A stretch of 64,000 bases of DNA from Microvirga sesbaniae (GTDB lineage: Bacteria > Pseudomonadota > Alphaproteobacteria > Rhizobiales > Beijerinckiaceae). The position numbers and the translations under genes are program-made. The notes beneath the pieces were generated by a model. It saw only the letters and a program-made list of their open reading frames with translations. It was not told where the DNA came from and did no database searches. The stretch covers positions 106,603 to 170,602 of the forward strand of contig NZ_JAMXFJ010000012.1 in assembly GCF_025460805.1 (NCBI RefSeq), read 5' to 3'. This document shows, piece by piece, positions 1-8,834 of the stretch (position 1 is its first letter; each line of letters opens with the position of its first letter).

Positions 1-259
1 GCCTGTCCCTGGCGAGGCGGAGTTCCGTCGGCCAGCGCTCGGATGTCATGGCCCTGTCCCTTGTTCTGGTCCGCGGCCCCGGGCCGGGCGCGGCCCGGCG
101 CCCCGCGCGGCCCGCCGCCCCGTTGTCCATAAGCCCGTGGTCTTTGCGGACCCCAAAGGCCATGTGAGCGAAAACCGAATCCACTTTCTGGCCCGATGTG
201 CTAAGTGCTTGATCACGAAACCGAAGGCAAGCCTTCGCGCGAACGAGGATTTCTCCGCC
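1..259. other. Non-coding start of window
   Basis: No convincing gene is visible. The first 135 bases are extremely GC-rich and low in complexity. Positions 166-204 hold a degenerate copy of the shorter palindromic repeat family (core resembling GGTCCACTTTT followed by CCGATGYGCTA), which ends about 55 bases before the moaA start. Confidence 0.5.
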
Positions 260-1300
260 ATGGGAGCCTTCCAGGCCCGCCCCGAGACGTCCAGCATGAC
301 CGGCCGGTCCCTTCTGGACCCGTTTGCCCGGGCGATCACCTATCTGCGCGTCTCGGTGACCGATCGCTGCGACTTCCGCTGCGTCTACTGCATGTCCGAG
401 GACATGGCCTTCCTGCCCAAGCGCGACCTGCTGACCCTGGAAGAGCTCGACCGGATCTGCTCGGCCTTCGTGGACCGGGGCGTGCGCAAGCTGCGGATCA
501 CCGGAGGCGAGCCCCTCGTGCGGCGCGACATCATGACCCTGTTCGGGTCCCTGTCCCGTCACCTGGACACGGGCGCGCTCGACGAGCTCACGCTCACCAC
601 CAACGGCTCGCAGCTCGCCCGCCATGCGAAGGACCTCGCCGCCTGCGGGGTGAAGCGGGTCAACGTGTCCATCGACACCCTCGACGCCGACAGGTTCCGC
701 GCCATCACCCGCTGGGGCGACCTCGCCAAGGTCCTCCAGGGGCTCGATGCCGCGCAGAACGCCGGCCTGAAGGTCAAGATCAACACGGTCGCGCTCAAGG
801 GCGTGAACGAGGACGAGATCGAGTCCCTGGTCGGATGGGCCCACGGGCGCGGCATGGACCTGACCCTGATCGAGGTGATGCCGCTGGGCGAGATCGACGG
901 GCAGCGCATCGACCAGTTCCTGCCCCTGTCGCAGGTGCGCGCGCGCCTCGCCGCCCGCTACGACCTGGAGGATCTCGACCACCGGACCGGCGGCCCGGCG
1001 CGCTATGTGCGCGTGAAGGAGACGGGCGGACGGCTCGGCTTCATCACGCCCCTGACCCACAATTTCTGCGAGAGCTGCAACCGGGTGCGCCTGACCTGCA
1101 CGGGCCAGCTCTTCATGTGCCTCGGCCAGGAGGACGCCGCCGACCTGCGAGCGCCGGTGCGCGCCTCCGAGAGCAACGAGCTGCTCGACCGGGCCATCGT
1201 CGAGGCGATCGCCCGCAAGCCGAAGGGGCACGATTTCATCATCGACCGGCGCCACGCCCGCCCGGCCCTCGCCCGCCACATGAGCGTGACAGGGGGCTGA
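260..1300 (+). CDS. moaA: GTP 3',8-cyclase MoaA
   Basis: Radical-SAM enzyme catalysing the first step of molybdenum cofactor synthesis, GTP to 3',8-cyclo-7,8-dihydro-GTP. The 346-residue protein has the N-terminal cluster motif CDFRCVYC (Cys37, Cys41, Cys44), the SAM-binding stretch [11 protein letters not shown], the C-terminal cluster [11 protein letters not shown] with a third Cys 13 residues on, and the family's essential Gly-Gly at the very C-terminus (SVTGG). ATG 260 was chosen; ATG 296 (MTGRSLL) is an alternative, and an upstream in-frame ATG-like start would run through a repeat. No other moa genes are nearby, but the molybdenum hydroxylase xdhAB lies 15 kb away and would use this cofactor. 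Confidence 0.95.
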   Translation: MGAFQARPETSSMTGRSLLDPFARAITYLRVSVTDRCDFRCVYCMSEDMAFLPKRDLLTLEELDRICSAFVDRGVRKLRITGGEPLVRRDIMTLFGSLSRHLDTGALDELTLTTNGSQLARHAKDLAACGVKRVNVSIDTLDADRFRAITRWGDLAKVLQGLDAAQNAGLKVKINTVALKGVNEDEIESLVGWAHGRGMDLTLIEVMPLGEIDGQRIDQFLPLSQVRARLAARYDLEDLDHRTGGPARYVRVKETGGRLGFITPLTHNFCESCNRVRLTCTGQLFMCLGQEDAADLRAPVRASESNELLDRAIVEAIARKPKGHDFIIDRRHARPALARHMSVTGG

Positions 1301-1310
1301 GCGCGTTTCC

Positions 1311-2117
1311 ATGGTTAAGAAAATCGGGATGTTCGGGCGGCGGCTGGCGGTTCTCGCCGGCATGCTCGTCGCCCTCGGAGGGCAGGCCTGCCCGGCGCAG
1401 GACGCGGCTCCGGCAAGTAAGCCCGTGATCCGGGTCGCCGTCGAAGGCGCCTATCCGCCCTTCAACTTCATCGATGCCAACAACGAGCTGCAGGGCTTCG
1501 AGGTCGATCTTCTCAAGAGCCTCTGCGACGCCATGACGGCCACGTGCGAGCTGGTGCCCCATGCCTGGGACGGCATCCTCAAGGGCCTCGTCGGCCACGA
1601 ATACGATGCGATCATGTCGTCGCTCGAGATCACCGAGCGGCGGCGCAAGCGGATCGCCTTCTCCGACCCGTATTACCGCATCCCGGCGGTGTTCATCGGC
1701 TCCAAGGAAACGGCTCCCGGCGAGGTCACGCCGGCCGCCATGGCGGGCAAGAGGATCGGCACCATCGAGCGCACCGATCACGAGACCTATCTCAGGACCT
1801 TCTACAAGGATTCCGAGATCGTGCTCTTCGCCAAGGCGGAAGAGGCCAATCTCGACCTTCTCGTCGGGCGGATCGACGCCGTCTTCGCCGACGAGCTGCT
1901 GCTCTCGAAGTTCCTCGAAAGCCGCGAGGGCGCCTGCTGCCACATCATCGGCGACGCGCCGGCGGAGCCCGCCTACAGGCGCGAGGCCTACGGCATCGGC
2001 CTGCGCAAGGAGGACGAAGCCCTGCGCGACCAGTTCAACCGGGCCATCGCGCAGGTGAAGGCGGACGGGACCTACGACCGGATCCGCGCCCGGTATTTTT
2101 CCTTCGACATCAAGTAG
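1311..2117 (+). CDS. Amino-acid ABC transporter substrate-binding protein
   Basis: A 268-residue periplasmic solute-binding protein of the HisJ/ArgT (SBP_bac_3) type. Residues 1-29 form a signal peptide ending near ACPAQD. The mature part opens with VIRVAVEGAYPPFNF, then GFEVDLLKSLCDAM, and carries the ligand-binding signature ITERRRKRIAFSDPYY typical of polar/basic amino-acid binders. It begins only 10 bases after moaA, so it may be cotranscribed. No permease or ATPase genes accompany it, so it is either an orphan receptor or works with a transporter encoded elsewhere. Substrate specificity (lysine, arginine, ornithine, histidine) cannot be read from the sequence. Confidence 0.88.
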   Translation: MVKKIGMFGRRLAVLAGMLVALGGQACPAQDAAPASKPVIRVAVEGAYPPFNFIDANNELQGFEVDLLKSLCDAMTATCELVPHAWDGILKGLVGHEYDAIMSSLEITERRRKRIAFSDPYYRIPAVFIGSKETAPGEVTPAAMAGKRIGTIERTDHETYLRTFYKDSEIVLFAKAEEANLDLLVGRIDAVFADELLLSKFLESREGACCHIIGDAPAEPAYRREAYGIGLRKEDEALRDQFNRAIAQVKADGTYDRIRARYFSFDIK

Positions 2118-2397
2118 GGGCGTCCGGCCGGTCTCGTCCCGGCCATCCCGCGGCTCACGGGCACCCTCCCCACGTCATGGCCCCCTCCGCCCTTCCTGCC
2201 ACCCTCCACGTCATGGCCGGCCCTGTGCCGGCCATCCCGAAACGGAAAAGCGCCGCGCCCCTCGCATCGGGATCACCGGGACGAGCCCGGTGATGACGTG
2301 GAGGGGGTGGTAAGGATCGGCATCGTCGACCGCGAAAAACCGGGTCCACTTTTTTGCGCGATGCGCTAGAACCGGCGAAGCATTCAGGGAGCACACG
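2118..2397. repeat. Intergenic region with composite palindromic repeat
   Basis: Holds one full composite repeat at 2207-2300: hairpin A (ATGGCCGG..CCGGCCAT), a GC-rich spacer with GCGCCGCGC, and hairpin B (TCACCGGG..CCCGGTGA), bounded by CACGTCAT and ATGACGTG. A copy of the shorter palindromic family follows at 2322-2370 (gcatcg ... GGTCCACTTTTTT ... CGATGCGCTAGA), ending 28 bases before the next start codon. Confidence 0.75.
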
Positions 2398-3264
2398 ATG
2401 GCGAAGGTCGCATTCCTCGGACTCGGCGTGATGGGGTATCCCATGGCGCGCCACCTCAAGGCGAAGGGCCACGAGGTGACGGTCTACAACCGCACGGCCG
2501 CGAAGGCCGAGCAATGGGTGTCCGAGAACGGCGGGCGCGCCGCCCGGACGCCCCGCGAGGCCGCCGAGGGACAGGAGATCGTGTTCGCCTGCGTGGGCAA
2601 CGACGACGACCTGCGCCAGGTGACGCTCGGTCCCGACGGCGCCTTCCACGGCATGGGCCGGGGCACCATCTTCGTCGATCACACCACGGCCTCGGCGGAG
2701 GTCGCCCGCGAGCTCTACGCCGCCGCCCGGGAGAAGGGCTTCTCGTTCATCGACGCGCCTGTTTCGGGCGGCCAGGCCGGGGCGGAGAACGGCGTCCTCA
2801 CGGTCATGTGCGGCGGCGACGCGGACGTCTACGGGAGGGCCGAGCCGGTCATCATGAGCTTTGCCCGCGCGTCCCGCCTCCTGGGCGAGGCCGGGGCCGG
2901 CCAGCTCACCAAGATGATCAACCAGATCTGCATCGCGGGCCTCGTGCAGGGCCTCGCCGAAGGCATCCATTTCGGCCAGAAGGCGGGCCTCGACATCGAG
3001 GCGGTGCTCGAGGTGATCTCCAAGGGCGCGGCCGGCTCCTGGCAGATGGAGAACCGCGGCAAGACCATGAACCAGGGCAAGTTCGATTTCGGCTTCGCGG
3101 TCGACTGGATGCGCAAGGACCTGTCGATCGTGCTGGGCGAAGCCCGCAAGAACGGCGCGAGCCTGCCCGTCACGGCGCTCGTCGACCAGTTCTACGCCGA
3201 CGTCCAGAAGATGGGCGGGAAGCGCTGGGACACGTCGAGCCTGATCGCCCGGCTCGGCACGTAG
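2398..3264 (+). CDS. NAD(P)-dependent oxidoreductase, 3-hydroxyisobutyrate dehydrogenase family
   Basis: A 288-residue beta-hydroxyacid dehydrogenase. The Rossmann motif GLGVMG lies at residues 8-13, the substrate-binding signature FIDAPVSGG at 117-125, and the catalytic lysine in the TKMINQ motif is Lys172. The C-terminal helical domain (about 165-285) is complete. Family members reduce tartronate semialdehyde, succinate semialdehyde or methylmalonate semialdehyde; NRT at the end of the second beta strand suggests NADP preference, as in GlxR/GLYR1-like enzymes, but the substrate cannot be assigned from sequence. No pathway neighbours help. Confidence 0.9.
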   Translation: MAKVAFLGLGVMGYPMARHLKAKGHEVTVYNRTAAKAEQWVSENGGRAARTPREAAEGQEIVFACVGNDDDLRQVTLGPDGAFHGMGRGTIFVDHTTASAEVARELYAAAREKGFSFIDAPVSGGQAGAENGVLTVMCGGDADVYGRAEPVIMSFARASRLLGEAGAGQLTKMINQICIAGLVQGLAEGIHFGQKAGLDIEAVLEVISKGAAGSWQMENRGKTMNQGKFDFGFAVDWMRKDLSIVLGEARKNGASLPVTALVDQFYADVQKMGGKRWDTSSLIARLGT

Positions 3265-3626
3265 CGCATCGCGCGGACGAAACCGGGTCCGCCCCTCTCC
3301 GGGTCGTCACCGGCCCTGACCACATTCTCCACGTCACCACCGGGCTTGTCCCGGTGATCCCGCTTGTTGGGAACGCCGCGCTCTTCCGATCGGGATGGCC
3401 GGGACGAGCCCGGCCATGACATGTGGAGGGTGTCATCACCGGCCCTTGCCACCTTCTCCACGTCATCACCGGCCTTGTGCCGGTGATCCCGCTTCCGAGA
3501 GGCGCCGCGCTCTTCCGTATCGGGATGGCCGGCACAAGGCCGGCCATGACGTGTTGAGGGTGGCAGGAAGGGTGGAGGATGCCATGACGTGAGAGGGTGG
3601 GATGGGTGGAGACCGGACAGGGACCT
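3265..3626. repeat. Intergenic region with two composite repeats
   Basis: No gene seen. A degenerate short-family copy (gcgcatcgcgcgga) touches the stop codon of the preceding gene at 3264-3302. Two composite palindromic repeats follow in the inverted (B-first) order at 3330-3425 and 3459-3552. The first has inner stem pairs GGG/CCC and the second GGC/GCC, an example of the compensatory variation seen throughout the family. The flanking genes converge here. Confidence 0.7.
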
Positions 3627-3833
3627 TCACCGCCGGGTCATGGTCAGGTAGACCACGAAGGCCCCGATGGCGACCGCCAGGCCCATGATCACCATCTGGC
3701 GCGTCTCGCCGGTCAGGGCCGCGTCCCGGTACATCTGGTTGAGCCGCTCGGCCCGCTCGGGATCCCGCGACATGAACAGCCCGATCACGACGCTCAGGGT
3801 GGCGAGGCCGAGAATCCAATAGGTGGGGCGCAT
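3627..3833 (-). CDS. Small two-helix membrane protein
   Basis: A 68-residue protein with two predicted transmembrane helices: residues 5-20 (WILGLATLSVVIGLFM) and about 47-64 (VIMGLAVAIGAFVVYL), linked by a polar, charged loop (SRDPERAERLNQMYRD) and ended by a TRR positive patch. Composition and codon use match neighbouring genes. It lies just downstream of the enoyl-CoA hydratase gene on the same strand (13-base gap) and may be cotranscribed. Function is not recognised. Confidence 0.7.
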   Translation of the reverse strand: MRPTYWILGLATLSVVIGLFMSRDPERAERLNQMYRDAALTGETRQMVIMGLAVAIGAFVVYLTMTRR

Positions 3834-3846
3834 CGGGGCGGTCTCC

Positions 3847-4638
3847 TCATCGTCCCTCGAACCGGGGCGTCCGCTTCTCGCGGAAGGCCGCGACGCCCTC
3901 CATGAAATCCGCGCTCGATCCGGCCTCGCTCTGGAGCCGGGCTTCGAGCTCGAGCTGCGTCTCCAGGCTGTTGGCGAGGCTTTCCGCCACCGCCTGCTTG
4001 GTGAGCCGGTAGGCGAGCCCCGGCCCTTCGGCGAGGCGCGCCGCGAAGGCCGCCACGTCGACCGCGAAGGACGCGTCGTCGAACACCTTGTAGACCAGGC
4101 CCATCTGCTGCGCCTCCTCGGCCGGGACGGCCTCGGCGCTCAGCATCAGGGCGAGCGCCTGCTTGGGGCCGACGAGGCGCGGCAGGATCCAGGTGCCGCC
4201 CGCATCCGGGATCAGGCCGATCCGGGCGAAGGCCTCCTGGAGATAGGCCGAGCGGGCCGCCACGACGATGTCGCAGGCGAGCGCGATGTTCATGGAGGCC
4301 CCGACCGCCGGGCCGTTCAGGGCCGCGACGGTCGGCTTCGGGAAGCGCGAGAGCCGCAGCACCAGCGGGTTGTAGTCGCGGGCGAGCGCGGGACCGAGAT
4401 CGATCCGGCCCCGCTCGTCGCGCTTCAGGTCGACGGTCAGATCCTGGCCCGACGAGAACGCCCGCCCTTCCCCGGTCAGCACCACCACGCGCACCGCCTC
4501 GTCCCGCTCGCAACGGTCCAGCGCGTCGCGCAGCTCCGCGTGCATGGCGGCATTGAACGCGTTCATCCTCTCGGGCCGCGCGAGCGTGATGGTCGCGACC
4601 GGTCCGTCGATGGCGCAGCGCAGGGTGGTCGGGCTCAT
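3847..4638 (-). CDS. Enoyl-CoA hydratase/isomerase family protein, PaaG-like
   Basis: A 263-residue crotonase-fold enzyme acting on acyl-CoA thioesters. It has the first oxyanion-hole segment GRAFSSGQDL and the second ALNGPAVGASMNIALACDI. In the catalytic region it reads GLIPDAGGTW, with Asp rather than the hydratase Glu, as in PaaG (2-(1,2-epoxy-1,2-dihydrophenyl)acetyl-CoA isomerase) and related isomerases. The start at MSPTTLRC was chosen because the upstream in-frame extension runs through a palindromic repeat and is unlike any family member. No other phenylacetate genes are near, so the PaaG role is a sequence inference only. Confidence 0.87.
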   Translation of the reverse strand: MSPTTLRCAIDGPVATITLARPERMNAFNAAMHAELRDALDRCERDEAVRVVVLTGEGRAFSSGQDLTVDLKRDERGRIDLGPALARDYNPLVLRLSRFPKPTVAALNGPAVGASMNIALACDIVVAARSAYLQEAFARIGLIPDAGGTWILPRLVGPKQALALMLSAEAVPAEEAQQMGLVYKVFDDASFAVDVAAFAARLAEGPGLAYRLTKQAVAESLANSLETQLELEARLQSEAGSSADFMEGVAAFREKRTPRFEGR

Positions 4639-4670
4639 GCTTCGGGCTCCTGATGCTGATCCTGGTCCTT

Positions 4671-4734
4671 GCTCTAGAGCATCGGATGGATCCCAAAAGT
4701 GGGGTCCACTTTTGGGTCCGATGCCCGCTCTAGA
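4671..4734. repeat. Short-family palindromic repeat, full copy
   Basis: One of the best copies of the second repeat family. Outer arms GCTCTAGAGCATCGGA and CCGATGCCCGCTCTAGA flank an inner palindrome CCAAAAGTGGGGTCCACTTTTGG. It fills the gap between the uracil-DNA-glycosylase-like gene and the PaaG-like gene, overlapping the last codon of the former. Confidence 0.75.
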
Positions 4735-5353
4735 ACATAGAACGGATCTCGGAGCGGAGCACCGGCAAAAGCTCGGCTTCGAACCAGGCATTGGTCTTAA
4801 GCCAGCCGTTGTTGCGCCAGGACGGGTGCGGCAGCGGCAGGATCCGCGGCTTCTGCGGCTGGCCGAGGATCCCGCGCCAGCGCCGGACGGTCTCGGTCAG
4901 CCCGTCCCTGGACGCCTCGCCCAGATGCCAGGCCTGCGCGTACTGGCCGATGAGCAGGACCAGGTCGAGATCGGGGAGCGCCTCGAAGAGCGGCCGGCGC
5001 CAGGCCTCGGCGCATTCCCGGCGCGGGCCCAGGTCCCCGCCCTTGGCATCCTGCCCCGGGAAGCACGAGCCCATGGGCACGATGGCGACCTTGGAGGCGT
5101 CGTAGAAGGTCGCCCGGTCGAGCCCGAGCCAGTCCCGCAGCCGCGTGCCCGAGCGGTCGTCGAACGGGATGCCGCTCGCATGGGCCCGGGTGCCGGGCGC
5201 CTGGCTGGCGATGCACAGGCGCGCCGTCGCGCTGCCCTGGATGATCGGCCGCGGCTCGTGCGGCAGGGCCGCCCCGTAGCGCGGCGCCTCGCGGCAGATC
5301 CGGCAGTCCTTCAATCGGGCGGCGAGTTCGTCGAAATTCGGCCGGGGATGCAT
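4730..5353 (-). CDS. Uracil-DNA glycosylase family protein
   Basis: A 207-residue protein of the UDG superfamily (COG1573-like). The motif-1 region is ASQAPGTRAHASGIPFDD followed by SGTRLRDWLG; PMGSCFPGQDAKGGDLGPR corresponds to the family 4/5 PGQ region; motif 2 is PLPHPSWRNNGW, with the active-site His. Only two cysteines (CRIC, residues 17-20) remain of the four that bind 4Fe-4S in family 4/5 enzymes, so the cluster is doubtful. Likely role is excision of uracil or recognition of damaged bases; activity should not be assumed. ATG 5353 is the only plausible start. Confidence 0.82.
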   Translation of the reverse strand: MHPRPNFDELAARLKDCRICREAPRYGAALPHEPRPIIQGSATARLCIASQAPGTRAHASGIPFDDRSGTRLRDWLGLDRATFYDASKVAIVPMGSCFPGQDAKGGDLGPRRECAEAWRRPLFEALPDLDLVLLIGQYAQAWHLGEASRDGLTETVRRWRGILGQPQKPRILPLPHPSWRNNGWLKTNAWFEAELLPVLRSEIRSMF

Positions 5354-5456
5354 CGCGATAAGATGGGGTCCGCGGCCCGAATCGGTGAGATCGCAGGTGT
5401 CGGGCGAAACGTCTCAGCCGGGCCCTGCCGGCCCATCGGGTTGGGTCGCGCCCGGC

Positions 5457-5960
5457 CTATCTGTGCTGCCGGCGCCAGTCCTGCGGCCGCTCGAAATCGC
5501 CCTCCCACAGCCCGGCGGAGCGGCTGCGGGCGCGGGTTTCCTCGGGCTCGTAATCACGCCCGTAGGAGACCGCCCAGCCGTCCTCCACCAGGCGGGCGCC
5601 GATGTCGCGGCCGTTCACCGTGCAGCGGGCGAGGATGCGCTGGTAGCGGTCCCGGCCGGTGGCGCGGCAGCGCACGACCTGTCCCGACACGAGATCGATC
5701 AGCACCCGGCGGGAGGTCTCGCCGCAGGCATAGGAGCGGCCCGCCCGGGAGCAGCGCTGCTCCATCTCGGGGGCGTCGATGCCCTTGAGGCGGATGCGCG
5801 CCTCGCCGATGCGGATCGTGTCCCCGTCCGTCACCTGGGCCCGGCCCTCGAGAGCGCGCGCGCCCGGCTTCAGGGCGAGCCCGGCCGCGCCGGCCAGCGC
5901 CAGCGCGACGAGCACGGAGGCGATTCCGCCCGATCGCGGGCGATGGCCGAACCGTCTCAC
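5457..5960 (-). CDS. Thermonuclease (SNase-like) family protein
   Basis: A 167-residue protein with an N-terminal hydrophobic segment (about residues 10-30) acting as signal peptide or membrane anchor, then a staphylococcal-nuclease OB-fold: VTDGDTIRIGEARIRLKGIDAPE, a conserved Cys pair region (CSRAGRSYACG), and DRYQRILARCTVNGRDIGARLVEDGWAV. The Asp/Arg/Glu catalytic framework (DGDT, IRLKGIDAPE, Arg in DRYGR-like DRYQR) is recognisable. The start is GTG 5960, which overlaps the cobT stop as GTGA, so translation is probably coupled to cobT. It is expected to act outside the cytoplasm. Confidence 0.85.
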   Translation of the reverse strand: MRRFGHRPRSGGIASVLVALALAGAAGLALKPGARALEGRAQVTDGDTIRIGEARIRLKGIDAPEMEQRCSRAGRSYACGETSRRVLIDLVSGQVVRCRATGRDRYQRILARCTVNGRDIGARLVEDGWAVSYGRDYEPEETRARSRSAGLWEGDFERPQDWRRQHR

Positions 5961-6982
5961 GACAGGCGCTCGGAGACTCCCGCCTGGCCGAAGGTGGCCA
6001 TGTCCCGATGCACGGCGGCCGCGGCCTTCACGAGGCCCGCGGCGAGCGCCGCGCCCGATCCCTCCCCGAGACGCATGCCGAGGGCCAGAAGCGGGACCTT
6101 CCCGAGGCGGGCGAGCACGTCCTGGTGGGCGCCCTCGGCGCTGAGATGGCCGGCGATGCAATGGTCGAGGGTCGAGGGATGGATCGCGTGGAGGATCGCG
6201 GCCGCCGCGGTCGCCACGTAGCCGTCGAGCACCACCGGGATGCGCTGCAGGCGCGCCGCGAGGATCGCCCCCGCCATGGCGGCGATCTCCCGCCCGCCGA
6301 GGCGGCGCAGCACCTCGAGCGGGTCCTTGAGGTGGCCGCCGTGATGGGCGATGGCCGCCTCGACGGCCGCGACCTTGCGCCGGAAGCCCTCGTCGTCCAC
6401 GCCCGTGCCGCGCCCGACCCAGTGCTCGGCCGGCCCGCCGTAGAGGGCCGTGTAGAGGGCGGCCGCCACGGTGGTGTTGCCGATGCCCATCTCGCCGATG
6501 GCGAGCAGGTCGGTGCCGCCCGCGATGGCCTCCATGCCGAACGCCATGGTGGCCACGCAGGCCTTCTCGTCCATGGCGTCGGCCTCGGTGATGTCGCCCG
6601 TCGGCATGTCGATGGCGAGGTCGAAGACCTTGAAGCCGAGGCCGTAGGCCGCGCAGATCTGGTTGATCGCCGCGCCGCCCGCCGCGAAGTTCTCCAGCAT
6701 CTGGCGGTTCACCTCGGACGGAAACGCCGACACGCCCTTGGCCGTGACCCCGTGGCTTCCCGCGAACACGCAGACGAGCGGCCGGTCGACGCTCGGGGTG
6801 GGCTTGGCCTGCCAGGCGGCGAGCCACTCGGCGATGCGCTCCAGGCGGCCCAGGCTGCCGACCGGCTTGGTGAGCTGCCCGTCCCGCCGGCGCACGGCCT
6901 CGACGGCCGCTTCGTCCGGACCGGGCATGGTCGTGATCAGGCGGCGGATATCGTCGAAAGGTGAGGACACGGCATCAGACAT
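5957..6982 (-). CDS. cobT: Nicotinate-nucleotide--dimethylbenzimidazole phosphoribosyltransferase
   Basis: Transfers the phosphoribosyl group of nicotinate mononucleotide to 5,6-dimethylbenzimidazole, giving alpha-ribazole phosphate for the lower ligand of cobalamin. The 341-residue sequence has the family hallmarks KPVGSLGRLE, GSHGVTAKGVSAFP, GEMGIGNTTVAAAL and the C-terminal GEGSGAALA, whose Glu is the catalytic base in Salmonella CobT. The start at MSDAVSSPF was preferred; an in-frame ATG 24 bases upstream is possible. It is divergent from cobS, with 77 bases between the two starts, and that gap must contain both promoters. No cobalamin riboswitch was recognised. Confidence 0.95.
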   Translation of the reverse strand: MSDAVSSPFDDIRRLITTMPGPDEAAVEAVRRRDGQLTKPVGSLGRLERIAEWLAAWQAKPTPSVDRPLVCVFAGSHGVTAKGVSAFPSEVNRQMLENFAAGGAAINQICAAYGLGFKVFDLAIDMPTGDITEADAMDEKACVATMAFGMEAIAGGTDLLAIGEMGIGNTTVAAALYTALYGGPAEHWVGRGTGVDDEGFRRKVAAVEAAIAHHGGHLKDPLEVLRRLGGREIAAMAGAILAARLQRIPVVLDGYVATAAAAILHAIHPSTLDHCIAGHLSAEGAHQDVLARLGKVPLLALGMRLGEGSGAALAAGLVKAAAAVHRDMATFGQAGVSERLS

Positions 6983-7059
6983 GGAGGGCTCCGGCCCGGG
7001 GGGCATTGCAGAACGCGACGAGGCGTGACCTATAACGATCCAGGCCCGCGGGGTGAAGC

Positions 7060-7896
7060 ATGTCGGAGCGATTTGAACAGGGCGAAGCGCCGGATGGCGG
7101 CGGCTGGCGGGCGCTGAGCGTCGACCTTGCCCATTGCGTGCGCTTCTATTCCCGCCTTCCGGTCCCGGCCCTGCCCTGGGAGCGGGACGCCCATGGGCTC
7201 CCGAGCTTCCCGCGTCTCGTGCGGGCGATCCCGCTGGCGGGCCTCCTGATCGGCCTCCTTCCGGCGGCCCTGCTGGGCCTTTCCCTGATGGCCGGTCTCG
7301 GTCCCTGGCTCGCCGCGATGCTGTCGGTGGCCGCCATGGTGACGGCCACGGGAGCGCTGCACGAGGACGGGCTGGCGGACCTCGCCGACAGCTGCGGGGC
7401 CGCGACCCGCGAGAAGCGCCTGGAGATCATGCGGGACAGCCGGATCGGCTCCTTCGGGGCCTCGGCGCTGTTCCTCGCCCTGGCCCTGCGAATCGGCGCC
7501 CTCGCGGCCCTCGCCTCCCGGACCGACGGCGCCGCCGCCATGGCGGCGGTGCTCATCGGCGCCTCCCTGTCGCGCACCGCCGGTCTGATGCCGATCGTGT
7601 TTCTGGCCCCGGCCCGCCGGGACGGCCTGTCCCGGGCGGTCGGGCAGCCGGCCCGGGAGACGTTCTGGCGCGCGGCCGGGATCGCCGGCGCGATCGCCGT
7701 GGGCCTGGGGGCGCTCGCCGGCCTGCCGCCCGTCGGCATCGCCCTCATGCTGGTGCTCTCGGGGGCGTCGGGCCTCGCGCTCACCCGCTTCGCCTCGCGG
7801 CATCTGGGCGGACAGACGGGCGATGTGGCGGGCGCCGCCCAGCAGGCCGCGGAGATCGCTGCGCTGATCGGCCTCTTGACCGCCCTGCGGCCATGA
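7060..7896 (+). CDS. cobS: Adenosylcobinamide-GDP ribazoletransferase
   Basis: Integral membrane enzyme joining adenosylcobinamide-GDP to alpha-ribazole, the last cobalamin assembly step. The 278-residue protein has an N-terminal cytosolic stretch with FYSRLPVP, then the family signature HEDGLADLADSCGA with the acidic metal-binding residues, followed by KRLEIMRDSRIGSFG and several hydrophobic helices to the C-terminus. It uses the product made by CobT, encoded divergently next door, and is followed within 15 bases by two more genes in the same direction. Confidence 0.95.
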   Translation: MSERFEQGEAPDGGGWRALSVDLAHCVRFYSRLPVPALPWERDAHGLPSFPRLVRAIPLAGLLIGLLPAALLGLSLMAGLGPWLAAMLSVAAMVTATGALHEDGLADLADSCGAATREKRLEIMRDSRIGSFGASALFLALALRIGALAALASRTDGAAAMAAVLIGASLSRTAGLMPIVFLAPARRDGLSRAVGQPARETFWRAAGIAGAIAVGLGALAGLPPVGIALMLVLSGASGLALTRFASRHLGGQTGDVAGAAQQAAEIAALIGLLTALRP

Positions 7897-7911
7897 CGAC
7901 ATGAAGATGTG

Positions 7912-8127
7912 ATGACCCGCGTTTCGAGCCCCTGCATCCGCGTCTGCCTGATCGATCCCGAAACGGGCCTGTGCGAGGGCTGCGGCCGCACGCGGGACGA
8001 GATCGCGAGCTGGTACCGCATCCCCGAGGAGGAGCGCCGGACGATCATGGCGGCGCTGCCGGACCGGATGCGCGAGGCCTTCGCGGTCGAATCGCCCTTC
8101 GCGCCCCGGTCCGACAAGGCTTCCTGA
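7912..8127 (+). CDS. DUF1289 domain protein
   Basis: A 71-residue protein of the DUF1289 (YdhL-like) family. It has the typical SPCIRVCLIDPETGLCEGCGRTRDEIASW pattern with four cysteines (two CxxxC/CxxC-type pairs) early in the sequence, and a short helical tail. The cysteine arrangement suggests metal or iron-sulfur binding but no role is established. ATG 7912 was chosen, with GTG 7909 immediately before as the alternative. Its TGA overlaps the next ATG (TGATG), so the two are translationally coupled. Confidence 0.85.
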   Translation: MTRVSSPCIRVCLIDPETGLCEGCGRTRDEIASWYRIPEEERRTIMAALPDRMREAFAVESPFAPRSDKAS

Positions 8128-8834
8128 TGCCGGGCATTCGCGGGGCAGGCATTCTTCTTCTCCTGGCCGCCCTCCTGGTCGGATCCTTCGCCGACGATCC
8201 GGTCGGCGAGTTGTCGGCCCTCGAAGCCGCCGGCCTGCTCGGCCTCGGCGGCCTGTCCCTCCTCCTGGCGGATTCCATCGTCGAGGGCTTCTCCCGCCAC
8301 TGGACCTACGGCGTGCAATCCGTGGCGGTCAGCGGCGGCATCCTGATCGCCCTGCTCGTCACCTATGCGTCCCGCGGCGAGTTGCAGACCGTGATCGACC
8401 GCGCCATCGGGGACATCGCGGTCGGCCGCACCGTCGTCACGCCCGAGGGCGAGGTGGTCGCGGCGCGGCGCACCGACGGCAGCTTCGTGGTGCGGGGCGA
8501 GGTCAACGGCCACGAGACCCGCTTCGTCTTCGACACCGGCGCCAGCACGGTGGTCCTGCGCGCGGAGGACGCGGCCGCCACCGGCTTCCGCCTGGACCGC
8601 CTCGATTATTCCATCCCGGTCTCGACGGCCAACGGGGGCGCCCTCGCGGCCCCGGTGGTCATCGACCGGCTGACGGTGGGCTCGATCACGGAGCGCAACG
8701 TCCGCGCGCTGATCGCCCGCGCGGGCGTGCTGCACGCCAACCTGCTCGGGATGACCTTCCTGGAACGCCTCGGCTCCTACGAGGTGCGCGGCAACAGGCT
8801 GATCCTGCGGGCGCAGGCGGACCGGCCGGACTGA
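8127..8834 (+). CDS. Membrane-anchored retropepsin-like aspartic protease (TIGR02281 family)
   Basis: A 235-residue protein with an N-terminal membrane region of three hydrophobic segments (about residues 4-20, 32-48, 65-82) and a C-terminal periplasmic aspartyl-protease domain. The active-site motif is RFVFDTGASTVVL, followed by ISTANG-like VSTANGGALAAP and the hydrophobic LLGMTFLERLGSYEV, all typical of this single-lobed family. Such enzymes are presumed to dimerise. The start ATG overlaps the stop of the DUF1289 gene, the usual order in Rhizobiales. Confidence 0.86.
   Translation: MPGIRGAGILLLLAALLVGSFADDPVGELSALEAAGLLGLGGLSLLLADSIVEGFSRHWTYGVQSVAVSGGILIALLVTYASRGELQTVIDRAIGDIAVGRTVVTPEGEVVAARRTDGSFVVRGEVNGHETRFVFDTGASTVVLRAEDAAATGFRLDRLDYSIPVSTANGGALAAPVVIDRLTVGSITERNVRALIARAGVLHANLLGMTFLERLGSYEVRGNRLILRAQADRPD

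Noticed and set aside
46..339. 97-codon frame on the minus strand overlapping moaA
   Set aside because: Low-complexity Gly/Arg/Pro composition in very GC-rich DNA and overlap with the well-supported moaA start; a shadow frame.
5457..6827. Apparent 456-residue minus-strand fusion ahead of the thermonuclease
   Set aside because: Its first 290 residues are an out-of-frame reading of cobT; only the last 167 codons from GTG 5960 are a protein.
6983..7059. Possible cobalamin riboswitch between cobT and cobS
   Set aside because: The 77-base gap is too short and has no B12-box-like element.
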